From assembly GCF_052857255.1 (NCBI RefSeq), contig NC_135500.1:48448272-48512271 (forward strand): DNA of 64,000 nt, given 5' to 3'. The notes beneath the pieces are model-generated. The model was given only the letters and a program-made list of their open reading frames with translations, was not told where the DNA came from and did not search any database. Position numbers and translations under genes: made by a program. Shown here piece after piece: positions 46,481 through 58,647 of the stretch. The first letter of the stretch is position 1. Each line of letters begins with the position of its first letter. This DNA comes from Amblyomma americanum (lineage: Eukaryota; Arthropoda; Arachnida; Ixodida; Ixodidae).

Positions 46481-46874
46481 GGCTGTGCAATCTGCTGCTT
46501 TCGTGGGTATCGATGTTTTGCGTGTAAGCGAACCTCGAGAGTGTTCACCACCACCACCCTCGTCCATAGCGGTGGACGTAGCACGACCTGTAATACCGCA
46601 AGTGTGACGTAGAACTTCATGTAACGGCGAGGGCCGAAACTGTGCGAGAACCCTCTTATGCTACCTATGGAATCAAGACTGCCAGAACCAAGACCCCCGT
46701 TAAGCTATCAGCAGACAAAGCAAATGAATTGAGGGGCTCGTTTGACAAACATATGAAGGAAGACAACAGTCACCGGAACCAAGGTGCATAGGGGAGCGTT
46801 TTCTTTTTTTCAATTTCGAATGCCAATCAATTTTTCTAAAGAAAGTTACTTATAAACCAGCAGAAAAAAAACCA

Positions 46875-46948
46875 TGTCGCCGGTGGGTTCCGAACCCACA
46901 ACCTCCGAATATCGCGTCCGGTGCTCTTACCAACTGAGCTACGGCGAC
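46875..46948 (-). tRNA. tRNA-like copy 101, anticodon CGA
   Basis: T loop TTCGGAA, no BamHI site, other arms intact. T8. Confidence 0.6.
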
Positions 46949-47342
46949 GGCTATCCAATCTGCTGCTTTCCTGGGTATCTATGTTTTGCGTGTAAGCGAA
47001 CCTAGAGAGTGTTCACCAGCTCCACCCTCGTCCGTAGCGGTGGACGTAGCACGTCCTGTAATACCACTAGTGTGACGTAGAACGTCATGTAACGGCGTGG
47101 GCGGAAACTGTGCGAGAACCCTCTTATGCTACCTATGGCATCAAGACTGCCAGAACAAAGATCCCCGTTAAGCTAAAAGCAGAAAAGGCAAATGAAATGA
47201 CGGACTCGTTTGACAAACATATGAAGGAAGACAACAGTCACCGAAACCAAGGTGCATAGGGGAATGTTTTCTTTTTTTATTTCTAATGCCAATCAATTTG
47301 TTTAAAGAAAATTACTTATAAACCAGCAGAAAAAAGCAACCA

Positions 47343-47416
47343 TGCCGCCGGTGGGATCCAAACCCACAACCTCCGAATATCACGTCCGGTGCTCTTACCA
47401 ACTGAGCTACGGCGAC
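47343..47416 (-). tRNA. tRNA-like copy 102, anticodon UGA
   Basis: Loop CGTGATA gives anticodon UGA (serine UCA). T loop TTTGGAT. T6. Confidence 0.52.
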
Positions 47417-47808
47417 GACTGTCCAATTTGCTGCTTTCGTGGGCATCTATGTTTTGCGTGTAAGCGAACCTTGAAAGTGTTCACCAGCGAAACCCTCGTC
47501 CATAGCGGTGGACAAAGCACGTCCTCTAATACCGCGTGTGACGTAGAACGTCATGTAAAGGCGAGGGCGAAAACTGTGCGAGAGCCCTCTTATGATAAAT
47601 ATGGCATCAAGGCTGCCAGAACCAAGACCCCCGTTAAGCTATCAGCAGACAAAGCAAATGATATGAGGGGCTCGTTTGACAAACATATGAAGGAAGACAA
47701 CAGTCACCGGAACCAAGGTGCATAGGGGAATGTTTTCTTTTTTTAATTTCGACTGCCAATCAATTTGTCTAAAGAAAATTATTTATAAACCAGCAGAAAA
47801 AACAACCA

Positions 47809-47882
47809 TGTCGCCGGTGGGATCCGAACCCACAACCTCCGAATATCGCATCCGGTGCTCTTACCAACTGAGCTAGGGCGAC
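47809..47882 (-). tRNA. tRNA-like copy 103, anticodon CGA
   Basis: Loop TGCGATA; acceptor GTCGCCC loses pair 7-66. T6. Confidence 0.5.
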
Positions 47883-48275
47883 GGCTGTCCAATCTGCTGC
47901 TTTTGTGGGTATCTATGTTTTGCGTGTAAGCGAACCTAGAGAGTGTTCACCAGCGCCACACTCGTCCATAGCGGTGGACGTAGCACGTCCTGATATACCG
48001 CAAGTGTGACGTAGAACGTCATGTAACGGCGAGGGCGGAAACTGTGCGAGAGCCCACTCATGCTACCTATGGCATCAAGACTGCCAGAACCAAGACCCCT
48101 GTTAAGCTATTAGCAGAAAAGGCAAATGAAATGTGGGGCTCGTTTGACAAACATATGAAGGAAGACAACAGTCACCGAAACCAAGGTGCTTAGGGGAATG
48201 TTTTCTTTTTTAATTTCTAATGCCAATCAGTTTGTTTAAAGACAATTAGTTATAAACCAGCAGAAAAAACAACCA

Positions 48276-48349
48276 TGCCGCCGGTGGGATCCGAATCCAC
48301 AAGCTCCGAATATCGCGTCCGGTGCTCTTACCAACTCAGCTACGGCGAC
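48276..48349 (-). tRNA. tRNA-like copy 104, anticodon CGA
   Basis: T stem TCCAC on plus, variable loop AGCTT, D pair 13-22 lost. T6. Confidence 0.48.
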
Positions 48350-48743
48350 GGCTGTCCAATTTGCTGCTTTTGTGGGTATCTATGTTTTGCGTGTAAGCGA
48401 ACCTTGAAAGTGTTCACCAGCGCCACCCTCGTCCATAGCGGTGGACGTAGCACGTCCTGTAATAACGCAAGTGTGACGTAGAACGTCATGTAACGGCGAG
48501 GGCGAAAACTGTGCGAGAGCCCTCTTATGCTACCTATGGCATCAAGACTGCCAGAACCAAGACCCCCGTTAAGCTATCAGCAGACAAAGCAAATGAAATG
48601 AGGGGCTCGTTTGACAAACATATGAAGGAAGACAACAGTCACCGGAACCAAGTTGCATAGGGGAATGTTTTCTTTTTTTTATTTTTCTAATGCCAATCAA
48701 TTTGTTTAAAGAAAATTACTTATAAACCAGCAGAAAAAAACCA

Positions 48744-48817
48744 TGCCGCCGGTGAGATCCCAAAACACAACGTCCGAATATCGCGTCCGGTGCCCTTAAC
48801 AACTGAGCTACGGCGAC
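48744..48817 (-). tRNA. tRNA-like copy 105, anticodon CGA
   Basis: Degenerate T arm (GTGAG, ATCCCAA, AACAC on plus) and D stem GGGC side changed. T7. Confidence 0.33.
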
Positions 48818-49210
48818 GGCTGTGCATCTGCTGCTTTCGTGGGTATCTATGTTTTGCGTGTAAGCGAACCACGAGAGTGTGCACCACCACCACCCTCGTC
48901 CATAGCGGTGGACGTAGCACGACCTGTAATACCGCAAGTGTGACGTAGAACTTCATGTAACGGCGAGGGCGGAAACTGTGCGACAGCCCTCTCATGCTAC
49001 CTATGGCATCAAGACTGCCAGAACCAAGACCCCTGTTAAGCATTTAGCAGACAAGGCAAATGAAATGAGGGGCTCGTTTGACAAACATATGAAGGAAGAC
49101 AACAGTCACCGAAACCAAGGTGCATAGGGGAATGTTTTCTTTTTTAAATTTCTAATGCCAATCAATTTGTTTAAAGAAAATTACTTATAAACCAGCAAAA
49201 AAAGCAACCA

Positions 49211-49284
49211 TGCCGCCGGTGGGATCCGAACCCACAACCTCCGAATATCGCGTCCGGTGCTCTTACCAACTGAGAAACGGCGAC
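49211..49284 (-). tRNA. tRNA-like copy 106, anticodon CGA
   Basis: Bases 8-10 read TTT, so the A box is broken (TTTCTCAGTTGG). T7. Confidence 0.45.
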
Positions 49285-49679
49285 GGCTGTCAAATCTGCT
49301 GCTTTCGTGGGTATCTATGTTTTGCGTGTAAACGAACCTTGAGAGTGTTCACCAGCGCCACCCTCGTCCATAGCGGTGGACGTAGCACGTCCTGTAATAC
49401 CGCAAGTGTGACGTAGAACGTCATGTAACGGCGAGGGCGGAAACTGTGCGAGAACCCTCTTATGCTACCTATGGCATCAAGACTGCCAGAACAAAGACCC
49501 CCGTTAAGCTATTAGCAGAAAAGGCAAATAAAATGAGGGGCTCGTTTGACAAACTTATGAAGGAAGACAACAGTCACCGAAACCAAGGTGCATAGAGGAA
49601 TGTTTTCTTTTTTTTAATTTCTAATGCCAATCAATTTGTTTTAAAGAAATATACTTATAAACGAGCAGAAAAACAACCA

Positions 49680-49753
49680 TGCCGCCGGTGGGATTTGAAC
49701 CCACAACCTCCGAATATCGCGTCCGGTGCTCTTACCAACCCAGCTACGGCGAC
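49680..49753 (-). tRNA. tRNA-like copy 107, anticodon CGA, canonical T loop
   Basis: T loop TTCAAAT with A58 and a good B box, but D stem GCTG and G14. T5. Confidence 0.55.
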
Positions 49754-50149
49754 GGCTGTCCAATTTGCTGCTTTCGTAGGTATCTATGTTTTGCGTGTAA
49801 GCGAACCTTGAAAGTGTTCACCAGCGCCACCCTCGTCCACAGCGGTGGACGTAGCATGTCCTGTAATACCGCAAGTGTGACGTAGAACGTCATGTAACGG
49901 CGAGGGCGAAAACTGTGCGAGAGCTCTCTTATGCTACCTATGGAATCAAGACTGCCAGAACAAAGACCCCCATTAAGCTATCAGCAGACAAAGCAAATGA
50001 AATGAGGGGCTCGTTTGACAAACATATGAAGGAAGACAACAGTCACCGGAACCAAGGTGCATAGGGGAGTGTTTTCTTTTTTTTCAATTTCGAATGCCAA
50101 TCAATGTGTCTAAAGAAAGTTACTTATAAACCAGCAGAAAAAAAAACCA

Positions 50150-50223
50150 TGTCGCCGGTGGGATCCGAACCCACAACCTCCGAATATCGCGTCCGGTGCT
50201 CTTACCAACTGAGCTACGGCGAC
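50150..50223 (-). tRNA. tRNA-like copy 108, anticodon CGA
   Basis: T-like, arms intact; long T9 run only 2-3 nt past the tRNA end. Confidence 0.68.
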
Positions 50224-50618
50224 GGCTGTCCAATCTGCTGCTTTCGTGGGTATCTATGTTTTGCGTGTAAGCGAACCTAGAGAGTGTTCACCAGCTCCAC
50301 CCTCGTCCGTAGCGGTGGACGTAGCACGTCCTGTAATACCGCAAGTGTGACGTAGAACGTCATGTAATGGTGAGGGCGGAAACTGTGCGAGAAACCTCTT
50401 ATGCTACCTATGGCATCAAGACTGCCAGAACAAAGATCCCCGTTAAGCTGTTAGCAGAAAAGGCAAATGAAATGAGGGACTCGTTTGACAAACATATGAA
50501 GGAAGACAACAGTCACCGAAACCAAGGTGCATAGGGGAATGTTTTCTTTTTTTTATTTCTAATTCCAATCAATTTGTTTAAAGAAAATCACTTATAAACC
50601 AGCAGAAAAAAGCAACCA

Positions 50619-50692
50619 TGCCGCCGGTGGGATCCGAACCCACAAACTCCGAATATCACGTCCGGTGCTCTTACCAACTCAGCTATGGCGAC
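50619..50692 (-). tRNA. tRNA-like copy 109, anticodon UGA
   Basis: UGA anticodon. D pair 13-22 and acceptor pair 7-66 lost. T6. Confidence 0.48.
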
Positions 50693-51086
50693 GGCTGTCC
50701 AATTCGCTGCTTTCGTGGGTATCTATGTTTTGCGTGTAAGCGAACTTGAAGGTGTTCACCAGCGCCACCCTCGTCCATAGCGGTGGACGTAGCACGTCCT
50801 GTAATAACGCAAGTGTGACGTAGAACGTCATGTAACGGGGAGGGCGAAAACTGTGCGTGAGCCCTCTTATGCTACCTATGGCATCAAGACTGCCAGAACC
50901 AAGACCCCCGTTAAGCTATCAGCAGACAAAGCAAATGAAATGAGGGACTCGTTTGACAAACATATGAAGAAAGACAACAGTCACCGGAACCAAGGTGCAA
51001 AGGGGAGTGTTTTCTTTTTTTTAATTTCGAATGCCAATCAATTTGTCTAAAGAAAATTATTTATAAACCAGCAGAAAAAACAAGCA

Positions 51087-51160
51087 TGTCGCCGGTGGGA
51101 TCTGAACCCACAACCTCCGAATATCGCTTCCGGTGCTCTTACCAACTGAGCTACGGCGAC
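51087..51160 (-). tRNA. tRNA-like copy 110, anticodon CGA
   Basis: Loop AGCGATA (A32); T loop TTCAGAT. T6. Confidence 0.52.
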
Positions 51161-51554
51161 GGCTGTCCAATCTGCTGCTTTCGTGGGTATCTATGTTTTG
51201 CGTGTAAGCGAACCTAGAGAGTGTTCACCAGCGCCACACTCGTCCATAGCGGTGGACGTAGCACGTCCTGATATACCGCAAGTGTGACGTAGAACGTCAT
51301 GTAACTGCGAGGGCGGAAACTGTGCGAGAGCCCTCTCATGCTACCTATGGCATCAAGACTGCCAGAACCAAGACCCCTGTTAAGCTATTAGCAGAAAAGG
51401 CAAATGAAATGTGCCGCTCGTTTGACAAACATATGAAGGAAGACAACAGTCACCGAAACCAAGGCGCATAGAGGAATGTTTTCTTTTTTAATTTCTAATG
51501 CCAATCACTTTGTTTAAAGAAAATTACTTATAAACCAGCAGAAAAAAGCAACCA

Positions 51555-51628
51555 TGCCGCCGGTGGGATCCGAACCCACAAACTCCGAATATCACGTCCG
51601 GTGCTCTTACCAACTCAGCTATGGCGAC
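51555..51628 (-). tRNA. tRNA-like copy 111, anticodon UGA
   Basis: Same tRNA-like sequence as copy 109, two units away. T6. Confidence 0.48.
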
Positions 51629-52021
51629 GGCTGTCCAATTCGCTGCTTTCGTGGGTATCTATGTTTTGCGTGTAAGCGAACTTGAAGGTGTTCACCAGCG
51701 CCACCCTCGTCCATAGCGGTGGACGTAGCACGTCCTGTAATAACGCAAGTGTGACGTAGAACGTCATGTAACGGGGAGGGCGAAAACTGTGCGTGAGCCC
51801 TCTTATGCTACCTATGGCATCAAGACTGCCAGAACCAAGACCCCCGTTAAGCTATCAGCAGACAAAGCAAATGATATGAGGGGCTCGTTTGACAAACATA
51901 TGAAGGAAGACAACTGTCACCGGAACCAAGGTGCATAGGGGTGTGTTTTCTTTTTTTAATTTCGACTGCCAATCAATTTGTCTAAAGAAAATTATTTATA
52001 AACAAGCAGAAAAAACAACCA

Positions 52022-52095
52022 TGTCGCCGGTGGGATCCGAACCCACAACCTCCGAATATCGCATCCGGTGCTCTTACCAACTGAGCTACGGCGAC
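52022..52095 (-). tRNA. tRNA-like copy 112, anticodon CGA
   Basis: Loop TGCGATA, otherwise intact. T6. Confidence 0.6.
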
Positions 52096-52488
52096 GGCTG
52101 TCCAATCTGCTGCTTTTGTGGGTATCTATGTTTTGCGTGTAAGGGAACGTAGAGAGTGTTCACCAGCGCCACACTCGTCCATAGCGGTGGACGTAGCACG
52201 TCCTGATATACCGCAAGTGTGACGTAGAACGTCATGTAACGGCGAGGGCGGAAACTGTGCGAGAGCCCACTCATGCTACCTATGGCATCAAGACTGCCAG
52301 AACCAAGACCCCTGTTAAGCTATTAGCAGAAAAGGCAAATGAAATGTGGGGCTCGTTTGACAAACATATGAAGGAAGACAACAGTCACCGAAACCAAGGT
52401 GCATAGGGGAATGTTTTCTTTTTTAATTTCTAATGCCAATCACTTTGTTTAAAGAAAATTACTTATAAACCAGCAGAAAAAACAACCA

Positions 52489-52562
52489 TGCCGCCGGTGG
52501 GATCCGAATCCACAAGCTCCGAATATCGCGTCCGGTGCTCTTACCAACTCAGCTACGGCGAC
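52489..52562 (-). tRNA. tRNA-like copy 113, anticodon CGA
   Basis: Changes as in copy 104. T6. Confidence 0.48.
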
Positions 52563-52958
52563 GGCTGTCCAATTTGCTGCTTTCGTGGGTATCTATGTTT
52601 TGCGTGTAAGCGAACCTTGAAAGTGGTCTCCAGCGCCACCCTCGTTCATAGCGGTGGACGTAGCACGTCCTGTAATAACGCAAGTGTGACGTAGAACGTC
52701 ATGTAACGGCGAGGGCGAAAACTGTGCGAGAGCCCTCTTATGATAAATATGGCATCAAGACTGCCAGAACAAAGACCCCCGTTAAGCTATTAGCAGAAAA
52801 GGCAAATAAAATGAGGGGCTCGTTTGACAAACTTATGAAGGAAGACAACAGTCACCGAAACCAAGGTGCATAGAGGAATGATTTCTTTTTTTTTAATTTC
52901 TAATGCCAATCAATTTGTTTTAAAGAAATATACTTATAAACGAGCAGAAAAACAACCT

Positions 52959-53032
52959 TGCCGCCGGTGGGATTTGAACCCACAACCTCCGAATATCGCG
53001 TCCGGTGCTCTTACCAACCCAGCTACGGCGAC
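52959..53032 (-). tRNA. tRNA-like copy 114, anticodon CGA, canonical T loop
   Basis: A58 version as copy 107, same D-arm defects. T5. Confidence 0.55.
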
Positions 53033-53428
53033 GGCTGTCCAATTTGTTGCTTTCATAGGTATCTATGTTTTGCGTGTAAGCGAACCTTGAAAGTGTTCAC
53101 CAGCGCCACCCTCGTCCACAGCGGTGGACGTAGCATGTCCTGTAATACCGCAAGTGTGACGTAGAAGGTCATGTAACGGCGAGGGCGAAATCTGTGCGAG
53201 AGCTCTCTTATGCTACCTATGGAATCAAGACTGCCAGAACCAAGACCCCCATTAAGCTTTCAGCAGACAAAGCAAATGAAATGAGGGGCTCGTTTGACAA
53301 ACATATGAAGGAAGACAACAGTCACCGGAACCAAGGTGCATAGGGGAGTGTTTTCTTTTTTTTCAATTTCGAATGCCAATCAATGTGTCTAAAGAAAGTT
53401 ACTTATAAACCAGCAGACAAAAAAACCA

Positions 53429-53502
53429 TGTCGCCGGTGGGATCCGAACCCACAACCTCCGAATATCGCGTCCGGTGCTCTTACCAACTCAGCTACGGCG
53501 AC
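53429..53502 (-). tRNA. tRNA-like copy 115, anticodon CGA
   Basis: Acceptor fully paired; D pair 13-22 lost. T7. Confidence 0.58.
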
Positions 53503-53896
53503 GGCTGTCCAATTTGCTGCTTTCGTGGGTATCTATGTTTTGCGTGTAAGCGAACCTTGAAGGTGTTCACCAGCGCCACCCTCGTCCATAGCGGTGGACG
53601 TAGCACGTCCTGTAATAACGCAAGTGTGACGTAGAACGTCATGTAACTGCGAGGGCGGAAACTGTGCGAGAGCCCTCGCATGCTACCTATGGCATCAAGA
53701 CTGCCAGAACCAAGACCCCTGTTAAGCTATTAGCAGAAAAGGCAAATGAAATGTGCCGCTCGTTTGACAAACATATGAAGGAAGACAACAGTCACCGAAA
53801 CCAAGGTGCATAAGGGAATGTTTTCTTTTTTTAATTTCTAATGCCAATCAATTTCTTTAAAGAAAATTACTTATAAACCAGCAGAAAAAACAACCA

Positions 53897-53970
53897 TGCC
53901 GCCGGTGGGATCCGAACCCACAAGCTCCCAATATCGCATCCGGTGCTCTTACCAACTGAGCTACGGCGAC
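53897..53970 (-). tRNA. tRNA-like copy 116, anticodon CGA
   Basis: Changes as in copy 96. T6. Confidence 0.48.
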
Positions 53971-54365
53971 GGCTGTGCAATCTGCTGCTTTCGTGGGTAT
54001 CTATGTTTTGCGTGTAAGCGAACCTCGAGAGTGTTCACCACCACCACCCTCGTCCATAGCGGTGGACGTAGCACGACCTGTAATACCGCAGGTGTGACGT
54101 AGAACTTCATGTAACGGCGAGGGCGGAAACTGTGCGACAGCCCTCTCATGATACCTATGGCATCAAGACTGCCAGAACCAAGACCCCTGTTAAGCATTTA
54201 GCAGACAAGGCAAATGAAATGAGGGGCTCGTTTGACAAACATATGAAGGAAGACAACAGTCACCGAAACCAAGGTGCATAGGGGAATGTTTTCTTTTTTT
54301 TATTTCTAATGCCAATCAATTTGTTTAAAGAAAATTACTTATAAACTAGCAGAAAAAAGCAACCA

Positions 54366-54439
54366 TGCCGCCGGTGGGATCCGAACCCACAACCTCCGAA
54401 TATCGCGTCCGGTGCTCTTACCAACTGAGCTACGGCGAC
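54366..54439 (-). tRNA. tRNA-like copy 117, anticodon CGA
   Basis: Relative of copy 102 but with CGA and a normal T loop; one acceptor wobble. T6. Confidence 0.66.
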
Positions 54440-54831
54440 GACTGTCCAATTTGCTGCTTTCGTGGGTATCTATGTTTTGCGTGTAAGCGAACCTTGAAAG
54501 TGTTCACCAGCGAAACCCTCGTCCATAGCGGTGGACATAGCACGTCCTCTAATACCGCGTGTGACGTAGAACGTCATGTAACGGCGAGGGCGAAAACTGT
54601 GCGAGAGCCCTCTTATGCTAAATATGGCATCAAGGCTGCCAGAACCAAGACCCCCGTTAAGCTATCAGCAGACAAAGCAAATGATATGAGGGGCTCGTTT
54701 GACAAACATATGAAGGAAGACAACAGTCCCCGGATCCAAGGTGCATAGGGGTGTGTTTTCTTTTTTTAATTTCGAATGCCAATCAATTTGTCTAAAGAAA
54801 ATTATTTATAAACCAGCAGAAAAAACAACCA

Positions 54832-54905
54832 TGTCGCCGGTGGGATCCGAACCCACAACCTCCGAATATCGCATCCGGTGCTCTTACCAACTGAGCTACC
54901 GCGAC
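54832..54905 (-). tRNA. tRNA-like copy 118, anticodon CGA
   Basis: Loop TGCGATA; acceptor GTCGCGG loses a pair. T6. Confidence 0.5.
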
Positions 54906-55298
54906 GGCTGTCCAATCTGCTGCTTTTGTGGGTATCTATGTTTTGCTTGTAAGCGAACCTAGAGAGTGTTCACCAGCGCCACACTCGTCCATTGCGGTGG
55001 ACATAGCACGTCCTCATATACCGCAAGTGTGACGTAGAACGTCATGTAACGGCGAGGGCGGAAACTGTGCGAGAGCCCACTCATGCTACCTATGGCATCA
55101 AGACTGCCAGAACCAAGAACCCTGTTAAGCTATTAGCAGAAAAGGCAATGAAATGTGGGGCTCGTTTGACAAACATATGAAGGAAGACAACAGTCACCGA
55201 AACCAAGGTGCATAGGGGAATGTTTTCTTTTTTTAATTTCTAATGCCAATCAATTTGTTTAAAGAAAATTACTTATAAACCAACAGAAAAAACAACCA

Positions 55299-55372
55299 TG
55301 CCGCCGGTGGGATCCGAATCCACAAGCTACGAATATCGCGTACGGTGCTCTTACCAACTCAGCTACGGCGAC
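55299..55372 (-). tRNA. tRNA-like copy 119, anticodon CGA
   Basis: Copy 104 relative with further anticodon-stem changes (ACGAA and TACGG on plus). T6. Confidence 0.42.
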
Positions 55373-55763
55373 GGCTGTCCAATTTGCTGCTTTCATGGGT
55401 ATCTATGTTTTGCGTGTAAGCGAACCTTGAAAGTGTTCACCAGCGCCACCCTCGTCCATAGCGGTGGACGTAGCACGTCCTGTAATACCGCAAGTGTGAC
55501 GTAGAACGTCATGTAACGGCGAGGGCGAAAACTGTGCGAGAGCCCTCTTATGCTACCTATGGCATCAAGACTGCCAGAACCAAGACCCCCGTTAAGCTAT
55601 CAGCAGACAAAGCAAATGAAATGTGGGGCTCGTTTGACAAACATATGAAGGAAGACAACAGTCACCGGAACCAAGTTGCATAGGGGAATGTTTTCTTTTT
55701 TTAATTTCTAATGCCAATCAATTTGTTTAAAGAAAATTACTTATAAACCAGCAGAAAAAAATA

Positions 55764-55837
55764 TGCCGCCGGTGGGATCCCAAAACACAACGTCCGAAGA
55801 TCGCGTCCGGTGCCCTTACCAACTGAGCTACGGCGAC
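55764..55837 (-). tRNA. tRNA-like copy 120, anticodon CGA
   Basis: Copy 105 relative; T arm degenerate, loop CGCGATC. T7. Confidence 0.35.
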
Positions 55838-56230
55838 GGCTGTGCATCTGCTGCTTTCGTGGGTATCTATGTTTTGCGTGTAAGCGAACCACGAGAGTGT
55901 TCACCACCACCACCCTCGTCCATAGTGGTGGACGTAGCACGACCTGTAATACCGCAAGTGTGACGTAGAACTTCATGTAACGGCGAGGGCGGAAACTGTG
56001 CGACAGCCCTCTCATGCTACCTATGGCATCAAGACTGCCAGAACCAAGACCCCTGTTAAGCATTTTGCAGACAAGGCAAATGAAATGAGGGGCTCGTTTG
56101 ACAAACTTATGAAGGAAGACAACAGTCTCCGAAACCAAGGTGCATAGAGGAATGTTTTCTTTTTTTAATTTCTAATGCTAATCAATTTGTTTTAAAGAAA
56201 TATACTTATAAACGAGCAGAAAAACAACCT

Positions 56231-56304
56231 TGCCGCCGGTGGGATTTGAACCCACAACCTCAGAATATCGCGTCCGGTGCTCTTACCAACCCAGCTACGG
56301 CGAG
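56231..56304 (-). tRNA. tRNA-like copy 121, anticodon CGA, canonical T loop
   Basis: A58 version as copy 107; anticodon stem CAGAA on plus and acceptor CTCGCCG add mismatches. T5. Confidence 0.45.
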
Positions 56305-56700
56305 GGCTGTCCAATTTGCTGCTTTCGTCGGTATCTATGTTTTGCATGTAAGCGAGCCTTGAAAGTGTTCACCAGCGCCACCCTCGTCCACAGCGGTGGA
56401 CGTAGCATGTCCTGTAATACCGCAAGTGTGACGTAGAACGTCATGTACGGCGAGGGCGAAAACTGTGCGAGAGCTCTCTTTTGCTACCTATGGAATCAAG
56501 ACTGCCAGAACCAAGACCCCCATTAAGCTATCAGCAGACAAAGCAAATGAAATGAGGGGCTCGTTTGACAAACATATGAAGGAAGACAACAGTCACCGGA
56601 ACCAAGGTGCATAGGGGAGTGTTTTCTTTTTTTTCAATTTCGAATGCCAATCAATGTGTCTAAAGAAAATTACTTATAAACCAGCAGAAAAAAGCAACCA

Positions 56701-56774
56701 TGCCGACGGTGGGATCCGAACCCACAACCTCCGGATATCGCGTCCGGTGCTCTTTCCAACTGAGCTACGGCGAC
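56701..56774 (-). tRNA. tRNA-like copy 122, anticodon CGA
   Basis: Acceptor mismatch (GCCGACG on plus); position 39 is C, opposite A31; D loop AGTTGGAAA. T6. Confidence 0.48.
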
Positions 56775-57167
56775 GACTGTCCAATGTGCTGCTTTCGTGG
56801 GTATCTATGTTTTGCGTGTAAGCGAACCTTGAGAGTGTTCACCAGCGCCACCCTCGTTCATAGCGGTGGACGTTGCACGTCCTGTAATACCGCAAGTGTG
56901 ACGTAGAACGTCATGTAACGGCGAGGGCGAAAACTGTGCGAGAACCCTCTTATGCTACCTATGGCATCAAGACTGCCAGAACCAAGACCCCCGTTAGGCT
57001 ATCAGCAGACAAAGCAAATGAAATGAGGGGCTCGTTTGACAAACATATGAAGGAAGACAGCAGTCACCGGAACCAAGGTGCATAGGGGAATGTTTTCTTT
57101 TTTTAATTTCTAATGCCATTCAATTTGTTTAAATAAAATTACTTATAAACCAGCAGAAACAAAACCA

Positions 57168-57241
57168 TGCCGCCGGTGGGATCCGAACACACAACGTCCG
57201 AATATCGCGTCCGGTGCTCTTACCAACTGAGCTACGGCGAC
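57168..57241 (-). tRNA. tRNA-like copy 123, anticodon CGA
   Basis: Changes as in copy 100; A-run split by C, leaving T4. Confidence 0.5.
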
Positions 57242-57636
57242 GGCTGTGCAATCTGCTGCTTTCGTGGGTATCTATGTTTTGCGTGTAAGCGAACCTCGAG
57301 AGTGTTCACCACCACCACCCTCGTCCATAGCGGTGGACGTAGCACGACCTGAAATACCGCAAGTGTGACGTAGAACTTCATGTAACGGCGAGGGCCGAAA
57401 CTGTGCGAGAACCCTCTTATGCTACCTATGGCATCAAGACTGCCAGAACCAAGACCCCCGCTAAGCTATCAGCAGGCAAAGCAAATGAAATGAGGGGCTC
57501 GTTTGACAAACATATGAAGGAAGACAACAGTCCCCGGAACCAAGGTGCATAGGGGAGCGTTTTCTTTTTTTCAATTTCGAATGCCAATCAATTTTTCTAA
57601 AGAAAGTTACTTATAAACCAGCAGAAAAAAAAACCA

Positions 57637-57710
57637 TGTCGCCGGTGGGTTCCGAACCCACAACCTCCGAATATCGCGTCCGGTGCTCTTACCAACTGAG
57701 CTACGGCGAC
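57637..57710 (-). tRNA. tRNA-like copy 124, anticodon CGA
   Basis: T loop TTCGGAA as in copy 101. T9. Confidence 0.6.
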
Positions 57711-58104
57711 GGCTATCCAATCTGCTGCTTTTCTGGGTATCTATGTTTTGCGTGTAAGCGAACCTAGAGAGTGTTCACCAGCTCCACCCTCGTCCGTAGC
57801 GGTGGACGTAGCACGTCCTGTAATACCGCAAGTGTGACGTAGAACGTCATGTAACGGCGAGGGCGGAAACTGTGCGAGAGCGCACTCATGCTACCTATGG
57901 CATCAAGACTGCCAGAACCAAGACCCCTGTTAAGCTATTAGCAGAAAAGGCAAATGAAATGTGGGGCTCGTTTGACAAACATATGAAGGAAGACAACAGT
58001 CACCGAAACCAAGGTGCATAGGGGAATGTTTTCTTTTTTTAATTTCTAATGCCAATCAATTTGTTTAAAGAAAATTACTTATAAACCAGCAGAAAAAACA
58101 ACCA

Positions 58105-58178
58105 TGCCGCCGGTGGGATCCGAATCCACAAGCTCTGAATATCGCGTCCGGTGCTCTTACCAACTCAGCTACGGCGAC
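58105..58178 (-). tRNA. tRNA-like copy 125, anticodon CGA
   Basis: Copy 104 relative with CTGAA in the anticodon stem (plus). T6. Confidence 0.46.
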
Positions 58179-58573
58179 GGCTGTCCAATTTGCTGCTTTC
58201 GTGGGTATCTATGTTTTGCGTGTAAGCGAACCTTGAAAGTGTTCACCAGCGCCACCCTCGTCCATAGCGGTGGACGTAGCACGTCCTGTAATAACGCAAG
58301 TGTGACGTAGAACGTCATGTAACGGTGAGGGCGAAAACTGTGCGAGAGCCCTCTTATGCTACCTATGGCATCAAGACTGCCAGAACCAAGACCCCCGTTC
58401 AGCTATTAGCAGAAAAGGCAAATAAAATGAGGGGCTCGTTTGACAAACTTATGAAGGAAGACAACAGTCACCGAAACCAAGGTGCATAGAGGAATGATTT
58501 CTTTTTTTTAATTTCTAATGCCAATCAATTTGTTTTAAAGAAATATACTTATAAACGAGCAGAAAAACAACCT

Positions 58574-58647
58574 TGCCGCCGGTGGGATTTGAACCCACAA
58601 CCTCCGAATATCGCGTCCGGTGCTCTTACCAACCCAGCTACGGCGAC
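58574..58647 (-). tRNA. tRNA-like copy 126, anticodon CGA, canonical T loop
   Basis: A58 version as copy 107. T5. Confidence 0.55.

Larger units (their letters stand above)
34232..49050. repeat. Diverged mosaic part of the array, copies 74 to 105
   Basis: Units differ more from each other and no 13-mer order is seen. Smaller duplications stand out: about 34.08-35.86 kb against 38.76-40.55 kb (offset about 4,683), and about 40.64-41.02 kb against 42.04-42.42 kb (offset 1,403, three units). Copies 78, 80 and 81 resemble P, Q and R. Copies 93 and 96 share a distinctive anticodon-stem variant (CCCAA on the plus strand). Confidence 0.7.
49051..52299. repeat. Left member of an 11,701-bp-offset duplication
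   Basis: Copies 106-112 recur as copies 131-137. I noticed no base difference by eye over about 3.25 kb. Inside it, copies 109 and 111 (936 bp apart) share a one-base deletion (GAACTTGAAGG for GAACCTTGAAGG), an older two-unit duplication carried along. Confidence 0.8.

Noticed and set aside
47342..47725. Longer plus-strand frames of about 127 codons (also 54365-54748 and 59513-59896) and 101 codons at 37509-37814
   Set aside because: The 127-codon frames arise from a 2-base loss in the spacer (GCGTGTGACG for GCAAGTGTGACG) that removes the usual stop; the 101-codon frame from a GACGATGAAC change. Accidental read-through of the same non-coding spacer.
55737..56138. Minus-strand frames of up to 133 codons (also 60418-60819, 48720-49043, 3199-3450)
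   Set aside because: They run through spacer and tRNA-like gene and depend on single indels in individual units. No domain or codon pattern supports them.
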